This document shows, one piece after another, positions 24,993 through 34,648 of a stretch of 64,000 nt of DNA. The stretch is from Sulfuracidifex metallicus DSM 6482 = JCM 9184 (GTDB lineage: Archaea; Thermoproteota; Thermoprotei_A; Sulfolobales; Sulfolobaceae): the NCBI GenBank assembly GCA_032834875.1, contig CP135238.1:812011-876010 (forward strand), read 5' to 3'. The position numbers and the translations under genes are program-made. Numbering within the stretch: position 1 is the first letter of the stretch; each line of letters begins with the position of its first letter. The notes under the pieces are model-generated. The model was not told the DNA's origin. It saw nothing but the letters and a program-made list of their open reading frames with translations, and searched no databases.

Positions 24993-26723
24993 ATGGATCC
25001 CAAGGAAAGTTACTCTCTGAAGCTGATTTCTAATCCTGTAATCTCTCCTAAAGGTACTTTCTTTGTTTTAAATTGGATAGATTTTTCCTCTAACGATTAT
25101 AGATCATCCATTTACCTTAAGACCGAGAAGGAAGTCATCAGACTCACGTGGGAAGGCAAGGAGTCACAACCATATTTTTACGATAATCGCCTTCTTTACG
25201 TAAAGGGAGGGCAGGAAGATTCTCTAATGAGGTCATCTTTAGGAGAACCTGAGAAGATCTTCTCATTTCACAAGATAAAGAAGTTTCTTCCCTATCATGA
25301 TGGCTTTATCTTCCTAGGCGAGGAAAACCAAGATAAGGATAAACCTTTCGAGGCCACGTCAAGGAAATATAGATTTGACAGTAGAGGCTTGTTGAGGAGC
25401 AGGACTTCGCTATATTATTTTAACGGACAGGAAATCAGAAGAGTAATGGGTGGTAACTTTGACGTTACCGATTTTGACACTGACGGGAAAAGAGTAGTTG
25501 CTTCTGCAACGCTCACTGGAGACGACGTTAGTCTCCAAGACGTATTTGAGGTAGATATAAATTCGTCGTCATTCCAAAGGCTGACCAAGGGTGAAGGAGC
25601 AGTATATTCTTTAGCCCTCACCAAGGAAGGCTTCGCTTATCTTGGTCACAGGAAGGGATTATCACCGTGGGCTAGAAAAGACATAATCTTTGAGGATGGT
25701 AGATCAGTAACCTGCGGTAAGACATGTGGAAATTCCGTGGTTAATGATCTATTCGTAAAGTACGGTGAGAAAATTGAAGCTGACGGAGACAAGGTAATAT
25801 CTCTAGGTCATGAGGGTGGGTTCGTGAATGTTTATTCAATAGGAGATTCGAAAGCCGAGAAAATAACTGAAGTTGAGGGGGTCGTGCTAGACTTCGACTT
25901 TAAGGATAACAAGCTAGAGTATGTGTTCTCAAATCCCGAAAAGCCGTCCCTCATGGGTAATTATGATCCCAACGAAAACGTTCACGGCGTTGTGCCAAGA
26001 TACGAGGTTAACGGAATAGAAGGTTGGGTAATAGAAAGAGATCTCTCCTCTCCTAACGTGGTTTTTGTCCATGGCGGACCTCATACAGCTTATGGTTATA
26101 TGTACTACATAGAGTTCAATTTCCTCTATTCGGAGGGATTTAATGTAATATATACCAATCCCTCTGGAAGTCAAGGCTACGGAGAGGAATTCGCCAAGGC
26201 AATAGTAGGTAGTTGGTGTGATATAGATTTCAAGGAAATAACGAATTTCTTGAAGAGTCTGAAACTTAAGGGTAAGTTTCACTTAACTGGGGGTTCGTAC
26301 GGTGGATATTTCACAAACATGGCGATAACGAAGACGGACTTCTTTGCCAGTGGAATAGCAGAGAGGAGCATTTCAAACTTGGTTAGTATGTGTGGAACTA
26401 GTGACATTGGCTTCTGGTTCAACGCAGTAGAGGCAGGAATCTCGGATCCATGGAATAAGGAATCAATTGAGAAACTTCTGGAAATGTCCCCCATATATCA
26501 CGTAGAAAAGGTGAAAACACCACTTATGTTAATTCACGGAGAGGAGGATTTTAGATGTCCCATAGAGCAAGCTGAACAGTATTTCATAGCTCTCAAGAGC
26601 AAGGGGATCGAAGTCAAGTTAATAAGATATCCTGGAGATAGCCATGAACACGCCAGAAGAGGAAAGCCATTAAACATGATAGATAGGCTTTCCAGGAAAG
26701 CGGAGTGGCTAAAGTCACACTGA
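24993..26723 (+). CDS. S9 family peptidase (acylaminoacyl/prolyl oligopeptidase type)
   Basis: A 576-residue serine peptidase with an N-terminal beta-propeller-like region (about 1-330) and a C-terminal alpha/beta hydrolase domain. Motifs: VVFVHGGPHTAYGYM (oxyanion region), NPSGSQGYGEEF, nucleophile elbow LTGGSYGGYFTN (Ser near residue 435), and the Asp and His in LMLIHGEEDFRCPIEQAE and YPGDSHEHAR. The arrangement is that of acylaminoacyl peptidases of the POP family, cutting short peptides in the cytoplasm. It is a single gene with a TATA-like box before it and tRNA-Ala 35 bases after it. Confidence 0.9.
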   Translation: MDPKESYSLKLISNPVISPKGTFFVLNWIDFSSNDYRSSIYLKTEKEVIRLTWEGKESQPYFYDNRLLYVKGGQEDSLMRSSLGEPEKIFSFHKIKKFLPYHDGFIFLGEENQDKDKPFEATSRKYRFDSRGLLRSRTSLYYFNGQEIRRVMGGNFDVTDFDTDGKRVVASATLTGDDVSLQDVFEVDINSSSFQRLTKGEGAVYSLALTKEGFAYLGHRKGLSPWARKDIIFEDGRSVTCGKTCGNSVVNDLFVKYGEKIEADGDKVISLGHEGGFVNVYSIGDSKAEKITEVEGVVLDFDFKDNKLEYVFSNPEKPSLMGNYDPNENVHGVVPRYEVNGIEGWVIERDLSSPNVVFVHGGPHTAYGYMYYIEFNFLYSEGFNVIYTNPSGSQGYGEEFAKAIVGSWCDIDFKEITNFLKSLKLKGKFHLTGGSYGGYFTNMAITKTDFFASGIAERSISNLVSMCGTSDIGFWFNAVEAGISDPWNKESIEKLLEMSPIYHVEKVKTPLMLIHGEEDFRCPIEQAEQYFIALKSKGIEVKLIRYPGDSHEHARRGKPLNMIDRLSRKAEWLKSH

Positions 26724-26758
26724 GAACTTTTAAACTTCCCCATCAAATTGATAAGTGA

Positions 26759-26834
<76 letters not shown>

Positions 26835-27053
26835 ATAGGCTGTCTAAATGCCCTAGATTAAGGTAGAACTCTTCGAGTAATTTATTTTACCGATTACCGA
26901 TGTTACCCTTCTTTTTTTCTCGTTTCTATATTTTTCTATTACGCAAATAGCAATACCATAAGTTACAGAGAAGGGGGTTAAGGGGGCGGAAAGCCTCGCA
27001 GGCGGGGATGGATAGCCCCGTGTTTAAATAATTCTTCTTCTTAAATTCCATTA

Positions 27054-28202
27054 ATGGCTAGGAGGGGTAGTAAAGCGATCAGAGCAACTGTTTCGATGAA
27101 GATCGCAGTCTCAGACTCCCTCCTAGCCCTTGTGAATAACTACGTTAAAGCACTCCGTTTTTCGTTGTTTTGGTTAAAGGAAAATGTGAAAAACCCGGAA
27201 GAGAAGGGAGTGTTAGGGAAAGTCCACGAGGAGTTGTATGAGAAGTTAAGGGAGGAGTATAATCTACCGTCAAAGGTTGCTGAGGACTGTTATAGGGATT
27301 CACTCTCGATATACAAGGGTTGGTATAATAATCCGAGGAGGGGGCGTTTTCCAAGAGTGTATAAGCCAACTGTTTGGCTAACTCCTAAAGCGAGTTATAG
27401 CGTGAACTTCGAGAGGACGACTGTTAGGATTGCTGGTGTAGGTGAACTACCAATCTTGGGTTACCCTAGAAACTTGAAGGAGTATACTAACTGGAGGATG
27501 AAGGAGGCTAGGTTAGTGGTTAAGGATGGGAAGGCTTTCCTCAAGGTCGTTTTTGAGAAACCGTTTGAGAAGGTTGAGCCAAAGGAAAGTGTTGCCGTAG
27601 ACATTAACATGGCTGAAGTAGTCGTAGGGAAGGACGACAGAAACTACGTTAGGATTCCAACTCGTCTCGAAGAGGTTCATCACTGGAAGTCATTAGCTGA
27701 AAGACTACAAAAGAAGTATCCAAGGAGGTGGAGGGAAAATAAGAGGATCCTAAACAGGATTCATTCCTTCCACCTAAAGGCTAAGCGTATTATGGAGGAT
27801 TTCGCTAGAAAAGTTGGGAAGTGGGTTGTTGAAGCAACAAGAATGATGGGTTCCAACGTCATTAAGTTGGAGAACCTCAAGAACCTCCTCAAGAATGTTA
27901 ACAAACTACCTAAGGAGTTTCGTGATAAACTGTATCTGATGCAGTATCGCCGTTTACAGTATTGGATTTCTTGGCAGGCTAAGAAACACGGAATGATTGT
28001 TGAGTTTGTTAATCCCAGTTATTCATCAGTCTCATGCCCTAAGTGTGGTAGAAGGATGGAGGAGAAAGAATATCGTTGGTTTAAGTGCTCATGTGGTTAT
28101 GAGAACGACCGTGATGTAATTGCAATCATGAATTTAAATGGGAGGGGTTCTCTGAGCCTCTCGACTGTCCCTCAAATGAGAGATGTAGTCCCGAATCGAT
28201 GA
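27054..28202 (+). CDS. tnpB: TnpB RNA-guided endonuclease
   Basis: A 382-residue TnpB. The RuvC-like site is complete: Asp in [13 protein letters not shown] (about residue 181), Glu in [12 protein letters not shown] (about 273), and Asp in [13 protein letters not shown] (about 350). The zinc finger [20 protein letters not shown] sits between the last two motifs, as usual. The N-terminal half is basic (RNA/DNA binding). TnpB proteins are guided by an RNA from the element's right end and cut DNA next to a target-adjacent motif. The frame is intact, so the protein may be active. Confidence 0.94.
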   Translation: MARRGSKAIRATVSMKIAVSDSLLALVNNYVKALRFSLFWLKENVKNPEEKGVLGKVHEELYEKLREEYNLPSKVAEDCYRDSLSIYKGWYNNPRRGRFPRVYKPTVWLTPKASYSVNFERTTVRIAGVGELPILGYPRNLKEYTNWRMKEARLVVKDGKAFLKVVFEKPFEKVEPKESVAVDINMAEVVVGKDDRNYVRIPTRLEEVHHWKSLAERLQKKYPRRWRENKRILNRIHSFHLKAKRIMEDFARKVGKWVVEATRMMGSNVIKLENLKNLLKNVNKLPKEFRDKLYLMQYRRLQYWISWQAKKHGMIVEFVNPSYSSVSCPKCGRRMEEKEYRWFKCSCGYENDRDVIAIMNLNGRGSLSLSTVPQMRDVVPNR

Positions 28203-28233
28203 GGGGAACCCTCGCTGGCGGGGAGGAAGTCAG
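28150..28233 (+). ncRNA. Probable right-end RNA (omega RNA) of the TnpB element
   Basis: In IS605-type elements the guide RNA scaffold is made from the 3' end of tnpB and the right end. Here the region overlaps the last tnpB codons and ends in a GC-rich hairpin (CCCTCGCTGGCGGGGAGG, 28209-28226) and GAAGTCAG. The guide would be the host sequence just after 28233. Existence follows from the family; nothing here shows expression. Confidence 0.45.
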
Positions 28234-28424
28234 ATGTATTGATTGTATGTAATATAGCGTGAATTTATTTTTATATTATGAAAACTTCTATTTATATAAA
28301 GAGTTAATATACGTCGCCCTCGTTTTCTAGACAGTTGTTTAAAAATAACTCCTTGTCTTTCCTTATCCTTAAGACTTCTCGAGACTAAAGAAAAATAAAA
28401 TAGTGATCTGGTAAGAGTACTTTG

Positions 28425-29147
28425 ATGGAAAATAAACCTAGAATTGATTATGTTATAAAAGGAATCTCTTCCCTTCTCCAAATAGGAGACAGAGTTTACG
28501 TAGGTCTGAATTCTATACCAGGACTTTTAGGTAGCCTGATGGCAAGGGATTATTACAAGAAAGGAATAAGGTTGTTAGGCGTAGCTGAGGCAGATAATCC
28601 ATCCATAGACTATGTTACTCCATCTACAGGAGATCCCTTTATGTCGCTTGCTTCTCCGGTCATGATAACCCCAGATTCTTTTGACTTAATACAGAAGGGA
28701 TTAATTGACGTAATATTTCTTGGTCCAGTTCAAATAGACAAATACACAAACGTGAACTTGTCCGTGATAGGTAACTATGAGAAACCTAAGGTTAGGCTGA
28801 CTGGAGGGGCAGCGACGGCATATGTAATGCCGCTCGTGAAAAAGGTAATTCTGTGGAATTTAAAACACAGCAAGAAATCCTTAGTGGAAAAGGTGGACTT
28901 CGTAACAGGAACCGCGTGGAACTCAGATAACGAGGTGTATGTTGTTACTGATCTTGGAATTCTTCATTTCTGCAGAGCCAAGAAATCTTGGGAAGTGCTA
29001 GCTCATTATGATTACTCCTCTCCTCTGGAAATTGCAGATAATACCTCGTTCGAAGTAAAAAATGGATCACCTGAAGTGATAAGTCTGAACGAAGATGAAG
29101 AGAACTTCATAAATAAGTTAGATCCATATTCGCTTAGGATTCAATGA
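28425..29147 (+). CDS. CoA-transferase family I, beta-type subunit
   Basis: A 240-residue protein of the CoA-transferase/IpdB type: ISSLLQIGDRVYVGLNSIPG (substrate loop), DVIFLGPVQIDKYTNVNLSVIG and VRLTGGAATAYVMPLVKK, with VDFVTGTAW later. ATG 28425 follows a TTG in the same frame. Such subunits pair with an alpha subunit to move CoA between acids or, in the IpdAB branch, to open a ring of a CoA ester. The probable partner is the convergent gene at 29175. Subunits of this family usually lie in tandem on one strand. The substrate is unknown. Confidence 0.82.
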   Translation: MENKPRIDYVIKGISSLLQIGDRVYVGLNSIPGLLGSLMARDYYKKGIRLLGVAEADNPSIDYVTPSTGDPFMSLASPVMITPDSFDLIQKGLIDVIFLGPVQIDKYTNVNLSVIGNYEKPKVRLTGGAATAYVMPLVKKVILWNLKHSKKSLVEKVDFVTGTAWNSDNEVYVVTDLGILHFCRAKKSWEVLAHYDYSSPLEIADNTSFEVKNGSPEVISLNEDEENFINKLDPYSLRIQ

Positions 29148-29174
29148 AATTCCTTAAGAGATGAGGGAGTCTTC

Positions 29175-29924
29175 TCAAGGAAGATCTATTTCATCCAACA
29201 CTCTTTCCCAGTCTACGTCGTAAATTCCGAACATACTAGTTGGTTCAGCACCTCTAGGAGTGTGAACCACGTAGGTCACGAACTCTCCGTTTATTGAAGG
29301 TCTCTTTCCACGGAAATACGATCTAGGTACTATCTCCTCTGCAGTTATTATTACCTTCTTAGCAGCTTTTGCCTTGTATATGTCCTCGTAAAGAGGTCCA
29401 AGTATCTCTGAATTTCCTTCTTCATCAGCCTTATGAACATGTATAATTGCAACGTCAGGCTCTATAGCTCTAACTAACAATATTTCCTTGTTGGTGAAAG
29501 GATCGTTTACTCTCCTCCATGACCCTCTTTCCTCGTGAAGCTTAACTAGATCCGAGCCGAGAACTCCCTTAACTGGCATGAAAGGTATCCCGTGGGACCC
29601 AGCCCTTATTCCTGCTATGAAAGCCCCACAAGTGTCCTCAAGGTAGTCTATTTCTCCGTTTTCTACTGCCTTTCTAAAGTATGGTGGAATTCCTAACCAT
29701 TCAAGCGTAACCATTGGAGCCCTCACTTGCCTCAACATATGATGCTTAAGCAAGATTTCGAGACCGAAGCCGGGTTCCCTATCTACGAAGGACAACCTAA
29801 TGTCGCTCCTTTTAATTAAACTATAGATAAAAGCCATGGGATTTCTGTGGAATGATATGCCGCTTATTGTGATTAGGTCACCGTCTCTTATTGTCGAAAC
29901 TGCTTCTTCAAGAGACACTATCAT
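29175..29924 (-). CDS. CoA-transferase family I, alpha-type subunit
   Basis: A 249-residue protein with family features IRDGDLITISGISFHRNPMAF (N-terminal CoA-transferase fold), an EDTCGAFIAGIRAGSHGIPF segment, and PDVAIIHVHKADEEGNSEILG typical of IpdA/glutaconate CoA-transferase alpha chains. The start overlaps the stop of the acyl-CoA synthetase gene by four bases, so both are made from one minus-strand transcript. That suggests activation of an organic acid followed by CoA transfer or ring opening. Confidence 0.85.
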   Translation of the reverse strand: MIVSLEEAVSTIRDGDLITISGISFHRNPMAFIYSLIKRSDIRLSFVDREPGFGLEILLKHHMLRQVRAPMVTLEWLGIPPYFRKAVENGEIDYLEDTCGAFIAGIRAGSHGIPFMPVKGVLGSDLVKLHEERGSWRRVNDPFTNKEILLVRAIEPDVAIIHVHKADEEGNSEILGPLYEDIYKAKAAKKVIITAEEIVPRSYFRGKRPSINGEFVTYVVHTPRGAEPTSMFGIYDVDWERVLDEIDLP

Positions 29925-31714
29925 GAATAATCACCCTTTATAGCCTTCTTAATTTCCTCTAAAGCAGATTCATCCTCAATCGTGCTCACGTCACCTGAAA
30001 TATTTCCCATGTAAGCTTCCCTGAGTAACCTCCTCAATACTTTCCCTGTTCTAGTATGAGGTAATTTGCTTACCACCATAACGTCTTTTACATCAGCGAT
30101 TGGACCCATTCTCTGCCTCAGGTTTTCCTTTACTTTTTCTCTCAAAAGGGTCACATCCTTTACTCCTTCCTTAGGGACTACGTAGATTATGATTCTGCTT
30201 CCTTTCAATTGATCTGGAACATCAACAGCAGCAACCTCCGCTACTTCCGGAATGTGACAACTTTCCTCTACCTCTGCCACGCCTATTCTGTGACCTGCAA
30301 CCTTTATTACGTCATCAGATCTACCTAAAATGTAAAGGTAACCATCCTCGTCTATGTAACCGAAATCTCCCGTGTTATAGTAACCGAACTTCTTATAGTA
30401 AGCTAAATACCTCTCCCTATCATTCCACAAGGTGGTCATAAATGCAGGAGAAGGACTCTTAACTATGACGTAACCTGGCTTTCCTGGGGGCAGAGGATTT
30501 CCTTCTTCGTCCACAACTGAGACATCTATAGAAGGTAGAGGGAGACCTACTGATCCCTTCTTTATGGGAAGTAATCCAAGGATTTCTCCTCCAGAGGAGG
30601 CAATGTAGCCGCTGTTTTCAGTTTGTCCCCAAACTTCAAAGACTTTCTCAGCGTTTGTGTTTCTCACTAACCAATCATAAGCGTCGCTACCTAAGAGCTC
30701 GCCTGCAGTCACTACTATCTTTAATTTCAAGTCATAGCTTCCCTTAATTTCGCCGTTCTTCATTAGAAGTCTAACGAGAGTCGGTGCAGTCCATAGGAAC
30801 TTAACCCTCTCTTTTTCCATGATTTCCCAGAGTCTTTCATAGCTTGGGAAATCAGGGGCACCCTCGTACCATACTACGTTTCCACCATTAAGGAGAGACC
30901 CGTAAAGGCTGTAAGAATGTCCATTTATCCAGCCTATATCTGAAGTGGATAAGAATGCTCCTTCCTGTAAGTTGAATAGCCATCTAACGTGAGCGTACGC
31001 CCAGACCGAGTAAGACCCGACGTTATGAACGACGCCCTTAGGTTTGCCGGTAGTTCCAGACGTGTAGAGGATGAAGAGGGGATCCTCGGAGCGAGAAGGA
31101 TACGGATCTAAGTTTTCCCTCTCGAAGGGAATGCTCCCTCTACCTAGCGTTATCAACTTAACGTTTGTTCCCTTTACTGCTTCCTCTGCAATCTCTTTCA
31201 GAGGAATCCTTTTACCCCTCCTAACTGTATATTCAGAGGTAATGATAACAGACGGTTTAGCATCCTCTATTCTAGTTCTCAAAGCGCCTACGCCAAAGCC
31301 TGAAAATACAACGGAGTGAATAAGTCCTAGCCAAGACGATGCTAACATAGCTGCACCTGCCTCTGGTATCATAGGCATGTAGATCATGACCCTATCCCCA
31401 GACTTTAAATCTCTTAATCCATTTGCTATCCTTAAGGTCATATCCCTCAACTGGTTGTAAGAGATCTTTCTAGGTCCTTCCTCTTCACCGTACCATGTTA
31501 TTGCTATTTTATCTCCACATCTTAGAGAATTCTCTGCTATGTTTATTCTTCCTCCAGGAAACCAAGTGTAAGAAGAAGGGGAAATGTATGATAAAGCCCT
31601 TGAGGGCCCCCTTATCCATTTCAGCTCCCTTGAAATTGGCAACCAGAACCCTTCAGGGTCGTCTATGCTTTTCTTCCACAGAGCCCTATATTCCTCTAGT
31701 GATAGCTCTTTCAT
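29921..31714 (-). CDS. AMP-forming acyl-CoA synthetase
   Basis: A 597-residue ligase of the acetyl/propionyl-CoA synthetase branch. ATP-binding loop LFILYTSGTTGKPKGVVHN (about 211-229), ISDIGW-type motif LSTSDIGWINGHSYSLYG, adenylate motif VWGQTENSG, hinge and core YNTGDFGYIDEDGYLYILGRSDD and VIKVAGHRIG, and the C-terminal catalytic Lys in HTRTGKVLRR (about residue 573). It is complete but shorter than typical acetyl-CoA synthetase (about 650). The co-transcribed CoA-transferase and nearby MFS carrier suggest use of an external organic acid. The substrate cannot be read from the sequence. Confidence 0.9.
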   Translation of the reverse strand: MKELSLEEYRALWKKSIDDPEGFWLPISRELKWIRGPSRALSYISPSSYTWFPGGRINIAENSLRCGDKIAITWYGEEEGPRKISYNQLRDMTLRIANGLRDLKSGDRVMIYMPMIPEAGAAMLASSWLGLIHSVVFSGFGVGALRTRIEDAKPSVIITSEYTVRRGKRIPLKEIAEEAVKGTNVKLITLGRGSIPFERENLDPYPSRSEDPLFILYTSGTTGKPKGVVHNVGSYSVWAYAHVRWLFNLQEGAFLSTSDIGWINGHSYSLYGSLLNGGNVVWYEGAPDFPSYERLWEIMEKERVKFLWTAPTLVRLLMKNGEIKGSYDLKLKIVVTAGELLGSDAYDWLVRNTNAEKVFEVWGQTENSGYIASSGGEILGLLPIKKGSVGLPLPSIDVSVVDEEGNPLPPGKPGYVIVKSPSPAFMTTLWNDRERYLAYYKKFGYYNTGDFGYIDEDGYLYILGRSDDVIKVAGHRIGVAEVEESCHIPEVAEVAAVDVPDQLKGSRIIIYVVPKEGVKDVTLLREKVKENLRQRMGPIADVKDVMVVSKLPHTRTGKVLRRLLREAYMGNISGDVSTIEDESALEEIKKAIKGDYS

Positions 31715-31851
31715 GGTTTACTTTCGACTATTCAGAAAATAAAAATGAGCCCTCTTCTCTATTTACCCTCTATATATTTATCTAGCATCTTTTTGAATAT
31801 ATATTTTCTATATTAAATTTTTATAATATTATAATAAGTACTAATTCTGAG

Positions 31852-33201
31852 ATGAGATCACCTTTAGATCCTCTTGATTCAAAGAAGCTTAATTCATTCC
31901 ATTGGAGAACCGCTGTTGTGGGCGGGATGGGACAATTCACGGATGGATGGGATCTGTCAAGTGCGTCTATACTTCTCTTCGCCATAGCGGAGACGTTTCA
32001 TATAGCAGTGTTATCTTCGGCGTCGTCATTAATCCTCTCTAGTGTGATCATAGGTAACTTTGTAGGTGCCTTAATTTTCGGTCCCTTGGTAAACAGAGGG
32101 AGGAAAAGATTCTACGGGATAGACGTCGGGCTGATGGCTATCGGTGCCATAATGGAGGCACTATCTCCTAGCATTTACTTCTTGATTTTATCAAGGTTTA
32201 TTCTGGGCATTGGAGTAGGTGCAGACTACGTAATATCTCCCCTCATTGTTGCAGAGTATTCGAACAGGAACGACCGGGGGAAACTTTTAACATTCAGTGG
32301 AGGTCTGAGTTGGGACCTTGGAGCACTATCGTTAGCCATAGTTTCAATAACGCTCTCCATCTTTCTTCCTCCTCAACTTTTATGGAGGGTAGCAATGGGG
32401 ATGGGTGCAATTCCAGCCCTTTCGGTGTTGTTAGCTAGAAGAAGGTTACCCGAGACGCCAAGGTTCCTGGCTCTTCTGAAGGGAGATAAGGAAGCCATGA
32501 AGAGGGATTATGGTTTAGAGGTCTCAATTGCTGACGGCACTCCCATCTCGACTTATATGAAAAGAATGATGAAGATGTTAGTTTTAACTTCTTTGACATG
32601 GTTCCTCTTCGATGTAATAGCTTACGGATTAGGCTTTTTCTCTCCTACGGAAATAGGTGAGACCTTAGGCTTTACACCTCCAGAATTCTCAGCTATCATG
32701 TATGCATCTTTCACCATACCCGGAGCCTTAGTAGCGATGTATCTGGTTGATAGGACTGGTAGAAGGATTAATCAAACCTTAGGTTTCGCTATCATGGGAG
32801 CTTCGGCTCTAGTCCTAGGCACCTTGTTTAACGAAGGCTTCAAGTCATTGGACCTCACAATGGTTATCATAGCCTTATCACTACTTGGGATGGAGAACTT
32901 CTTCAGCCAGATTGGTCCTGGAACGGCTGTAGGATTCTGGGGTGTCGAGCTTTTTCCAACCAAGATTAGGGGATTAACACAAATGATCACTGTAATTGCA
33001 GGAAGGTCAGGTGCCATACTTTCAGCTTTCCTTTATGCTTACCTATTCTCGGTAGGCTTATCCGTAACTATGATTTTCACTGCAATTCTGAGTTTCATAG
33101 CTGCATTGATTACTCTAAATCTTAGGGAGCCGGCCAAGAGGAGTTTGGAGGTGATCTCTGAGGAAAGCAGAGGTGAAGAGAAAAATGGAGTCTCAAGTTA
33201 A
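31852..33201 (+). CDS. MFS transporter (sugar/organic acid porter type)
   Basis: A 449-residue carrier with 12 predicted helices. The N-terminus has GGMGQFTDGWDLSSASILL, the acidic/DGxD motif of phosphate and organic-acid type MFS porters. NRGRKRFYGID is the loop 2-3 motif, and LILSRFILGIGVGADYVISPLIVAEY and PETPRFLALLKGD follow, as in the sugar-porter/phosphate-porter group. DRTGRRINQT is the second-half repeat of the loop motif. It is divergent from the acyl-CoA synthetase gene across a 137-base AT-rich promoter region. The stop overlaps the next gene by 17 bases. Substrate unknown. Confidence 0.88.
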   Translation: MRSPLDPLDSKKLNSFHWRTAVVGGMGQFTDGWDLSSASILLFAIAETFHIAVLSSASSLILSSVIIGNFVGALIFGPLVNRGRKRFYGIDVGLMAIGAIMEALSPSIYFLILSRFILGIGVGADYVISPLIVAEYSNRNDRGKLLTFSGGLSWDLGALSLAIVSITLSIFLPPQLLWRVAMGMGAIPALSVLLARRRLPETPRFLALLKGDKEAMKRDYGLEVSIADGTPISTYMKRMMKMLVLTSLTWFLFDVIAYGLGFFSPTEIGETLGFTPPEFSAIMYASFTIPGALVAMYLVDRTGRRINQTLGFAIMGASALVLGTLFNEGFKSLDLTMVIIALSLLGMENFFSQIGPGTAVGFWGVELFPTKIRGLTQMITVIAGRSGAILSAFLYAYLFSVGLSVTMIFTAILSFIAALITLNLREPAKRSLEVISEESRGEEKNGVSS

Positions 33202-34357
33202 AAAATATGATGGCAAAGAAAATTTAGATGAAGAAAAACAGGAGGATTTTTTCCCAGAGGATTTGCTAAGGCTAACTTCCCTCACTGATGTAGCTAAGGA
33301 CGTGAGGAATTCTCTGTACGGAGCTGAAGGAAAACTAGTAAATGGGGACAAGGTCCTACTCATTCTAACCGATGGCTTGGGATGGAACCTTTTCAAGGAG
33401 ACCGGAATAGAAGGCTGTCAGAAGATAAGGAGCGTTTTCCCCACCATAACAATCACGGCTATAACAACCCTAATTACAGCCGAATCCCCTGGAGAGCACG
33501 GAATATTAGGATGGAAGATCTATGATAAAAGGAAAGGAAGGATAGTTGATCTTCTATCGTCTCTTAGAAGGGATGAAAACATTGACTTCGACATGCCTTC
33601 CTCTTTCTTGAGGAGGAATGAAAGCATATTCGTAACTCCATTTGCAGGATCTTCCAAGCTCCTACTCTCCAAGCTCACAGGGGCTGAGGTCAGAAATTAC
33701 TACACTCCATACGATTCCTTGTCCACATTGATGTCATCGCTGAAAGGAAAGAGGTTTTCCCTTTTTTACATCCCATACGTAGATACGGTATCCCATCATT
33801 ACGGTCCTAGTTCCCTCGAGACCGCCGAAGCTGTAAGGGAAGTATCGAAAATAGTCAAGAAAGCAGTAGATATAGGTAAGTCCCAAGGATTCACGGTGGT
33901 GATAACCTAGGACCACGGACAAATAGACGTGGAAAAGAACTTAGACATTTCTAAAGACCTTGAGCTGCTGGAGAAAGTTGAGGTCCCTCCCTTTGGTGAT
34001 AACAGAAACTTAATGATAGTATCCAGATACGATGTAAGCGAGGTCTTTAGGAAATACAACGCAACAGTTTTGACGAGAGATTTATTGTCGATTTATGCTG
34101 GAGGAGGACAAGTTCCAGATTACGCAGTGGTTCCCCGAGGAAGAATTACGTTAAACTATTGGGTGGACGAATCACTGGAATATAAAGGAAACCATGGGGG
34201 ATACAGCAGGGAGGAGCTCGAAATACCATTATGTATTTTTAAAGCTGACGTAAACCCTTTTTTATTTGATTTCTTTTTCACAATTATCATTAAAGGTAAT
34301 GGATCATATTTTTTCTTCACAGCTAGGAATGTTTTGTCTATTCCATCTTCTTTTTAA
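33185..34357 (+). pseudogene. Alkaline-phosphatase-superfamily phosphodiesterase with one in-frame amber codon
   Basis: The frame from ATG 33185 (GGTGA at 33172-33176 upstream) runs to TAG at 33908-33910, then continues in the same frame to 34357. Both parts together make a nucleotide pyrophosphatase/phosphodiesterase-like protein with a full metal site: LLILTDGLGWN (first Asp), nucleophile region FPTITITAITTL, GEHGILGW, YVDTVSHHYGP (Asp/His), VVIT-stop-DHGQ (Asp/His after the stop) and GNHGGYSREELEIPL (last His). The stop falls exactly at the variable residue in the normally VIT-A/S-DHG motif. TCG (Ser) to TAG needs one change. The 241-residue product alone lacks two or three metal ligands and should be inactive. 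It overlaps the MFS gene. Confidence 0.8.
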
Positions 34358-34600
34358 TCTAAATGTTTTATAAACTCTTCTTGTTTTCTAGCCATAAAAC
34401 TCTTCTAGTCAAAACTTCTTTAAATATAGAAAGATTCAGCTCTCACCTTAACGCTAACCTCTAAAGGTAAACGTTAACTAAACTTGCTCATTACCTTGAT
34501 TATACTATAATGAAGATCGATATTACGCACAATAAAAATAAATAGCAATTAATAATAACGGAAAGAAGGCATAACACGTCAGTCATTTATATGGCTAATA

Positions 34601-34648
34601 GTGATGACGGAGCCGTCGAAGAGCGGTGATTTAGCTTACAAGGGCTGA
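34601..34648 (+). ncRNA. Candidate C/D box guide sRNA
   Basis: C box GTGATGA (34601-34607), D box CTGA (34645-34648), a C'-like GGTGATT (34625-34631) and a D'-like TCGA (34616-34619) are spaced as in archaeal C/D box sRNAs, with a 13-base guide-length spacer before the D box. It lies in the 290-base gap between the broken phosphodiesterase and the alaX stop codon, touching that stop. No protein frame is seen in the rest of the gap. The targets are not determined. Confidence 0.6.

Larger units (their letters stand above)
26990..28233 (+). mobile_element. Solo TnpB element (IS200/IS605 superfamily, no TnpA)
   Basis: One tnpB gene flanked by GC-rich ends. Upstream, GCCTCGCAGGCGGGGATGG (from about 26992) and downstream, CCCTCGCTGGCGGGGAGG (28209) are similar structured sequences, both with the CTCGC.GGCGGGGA core. 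The right one ends in GAAGTCAG, a typical right end of archaeal IS605-type elements. No TnpA transposase is present, so movement would need a TnpA in trans. It inserted downstream of tRNA-Ala. The exact left boundary is uncertain. Confidence 0.75.

Noticed and set aside
26992-28226. CRISPR repeat pair
   Set aside because: The two similar GC-rich sequences flank tnpB at 1.2 kb distance and differ in detail. No array of regularly spaced repeats occurs anywhere in the window.
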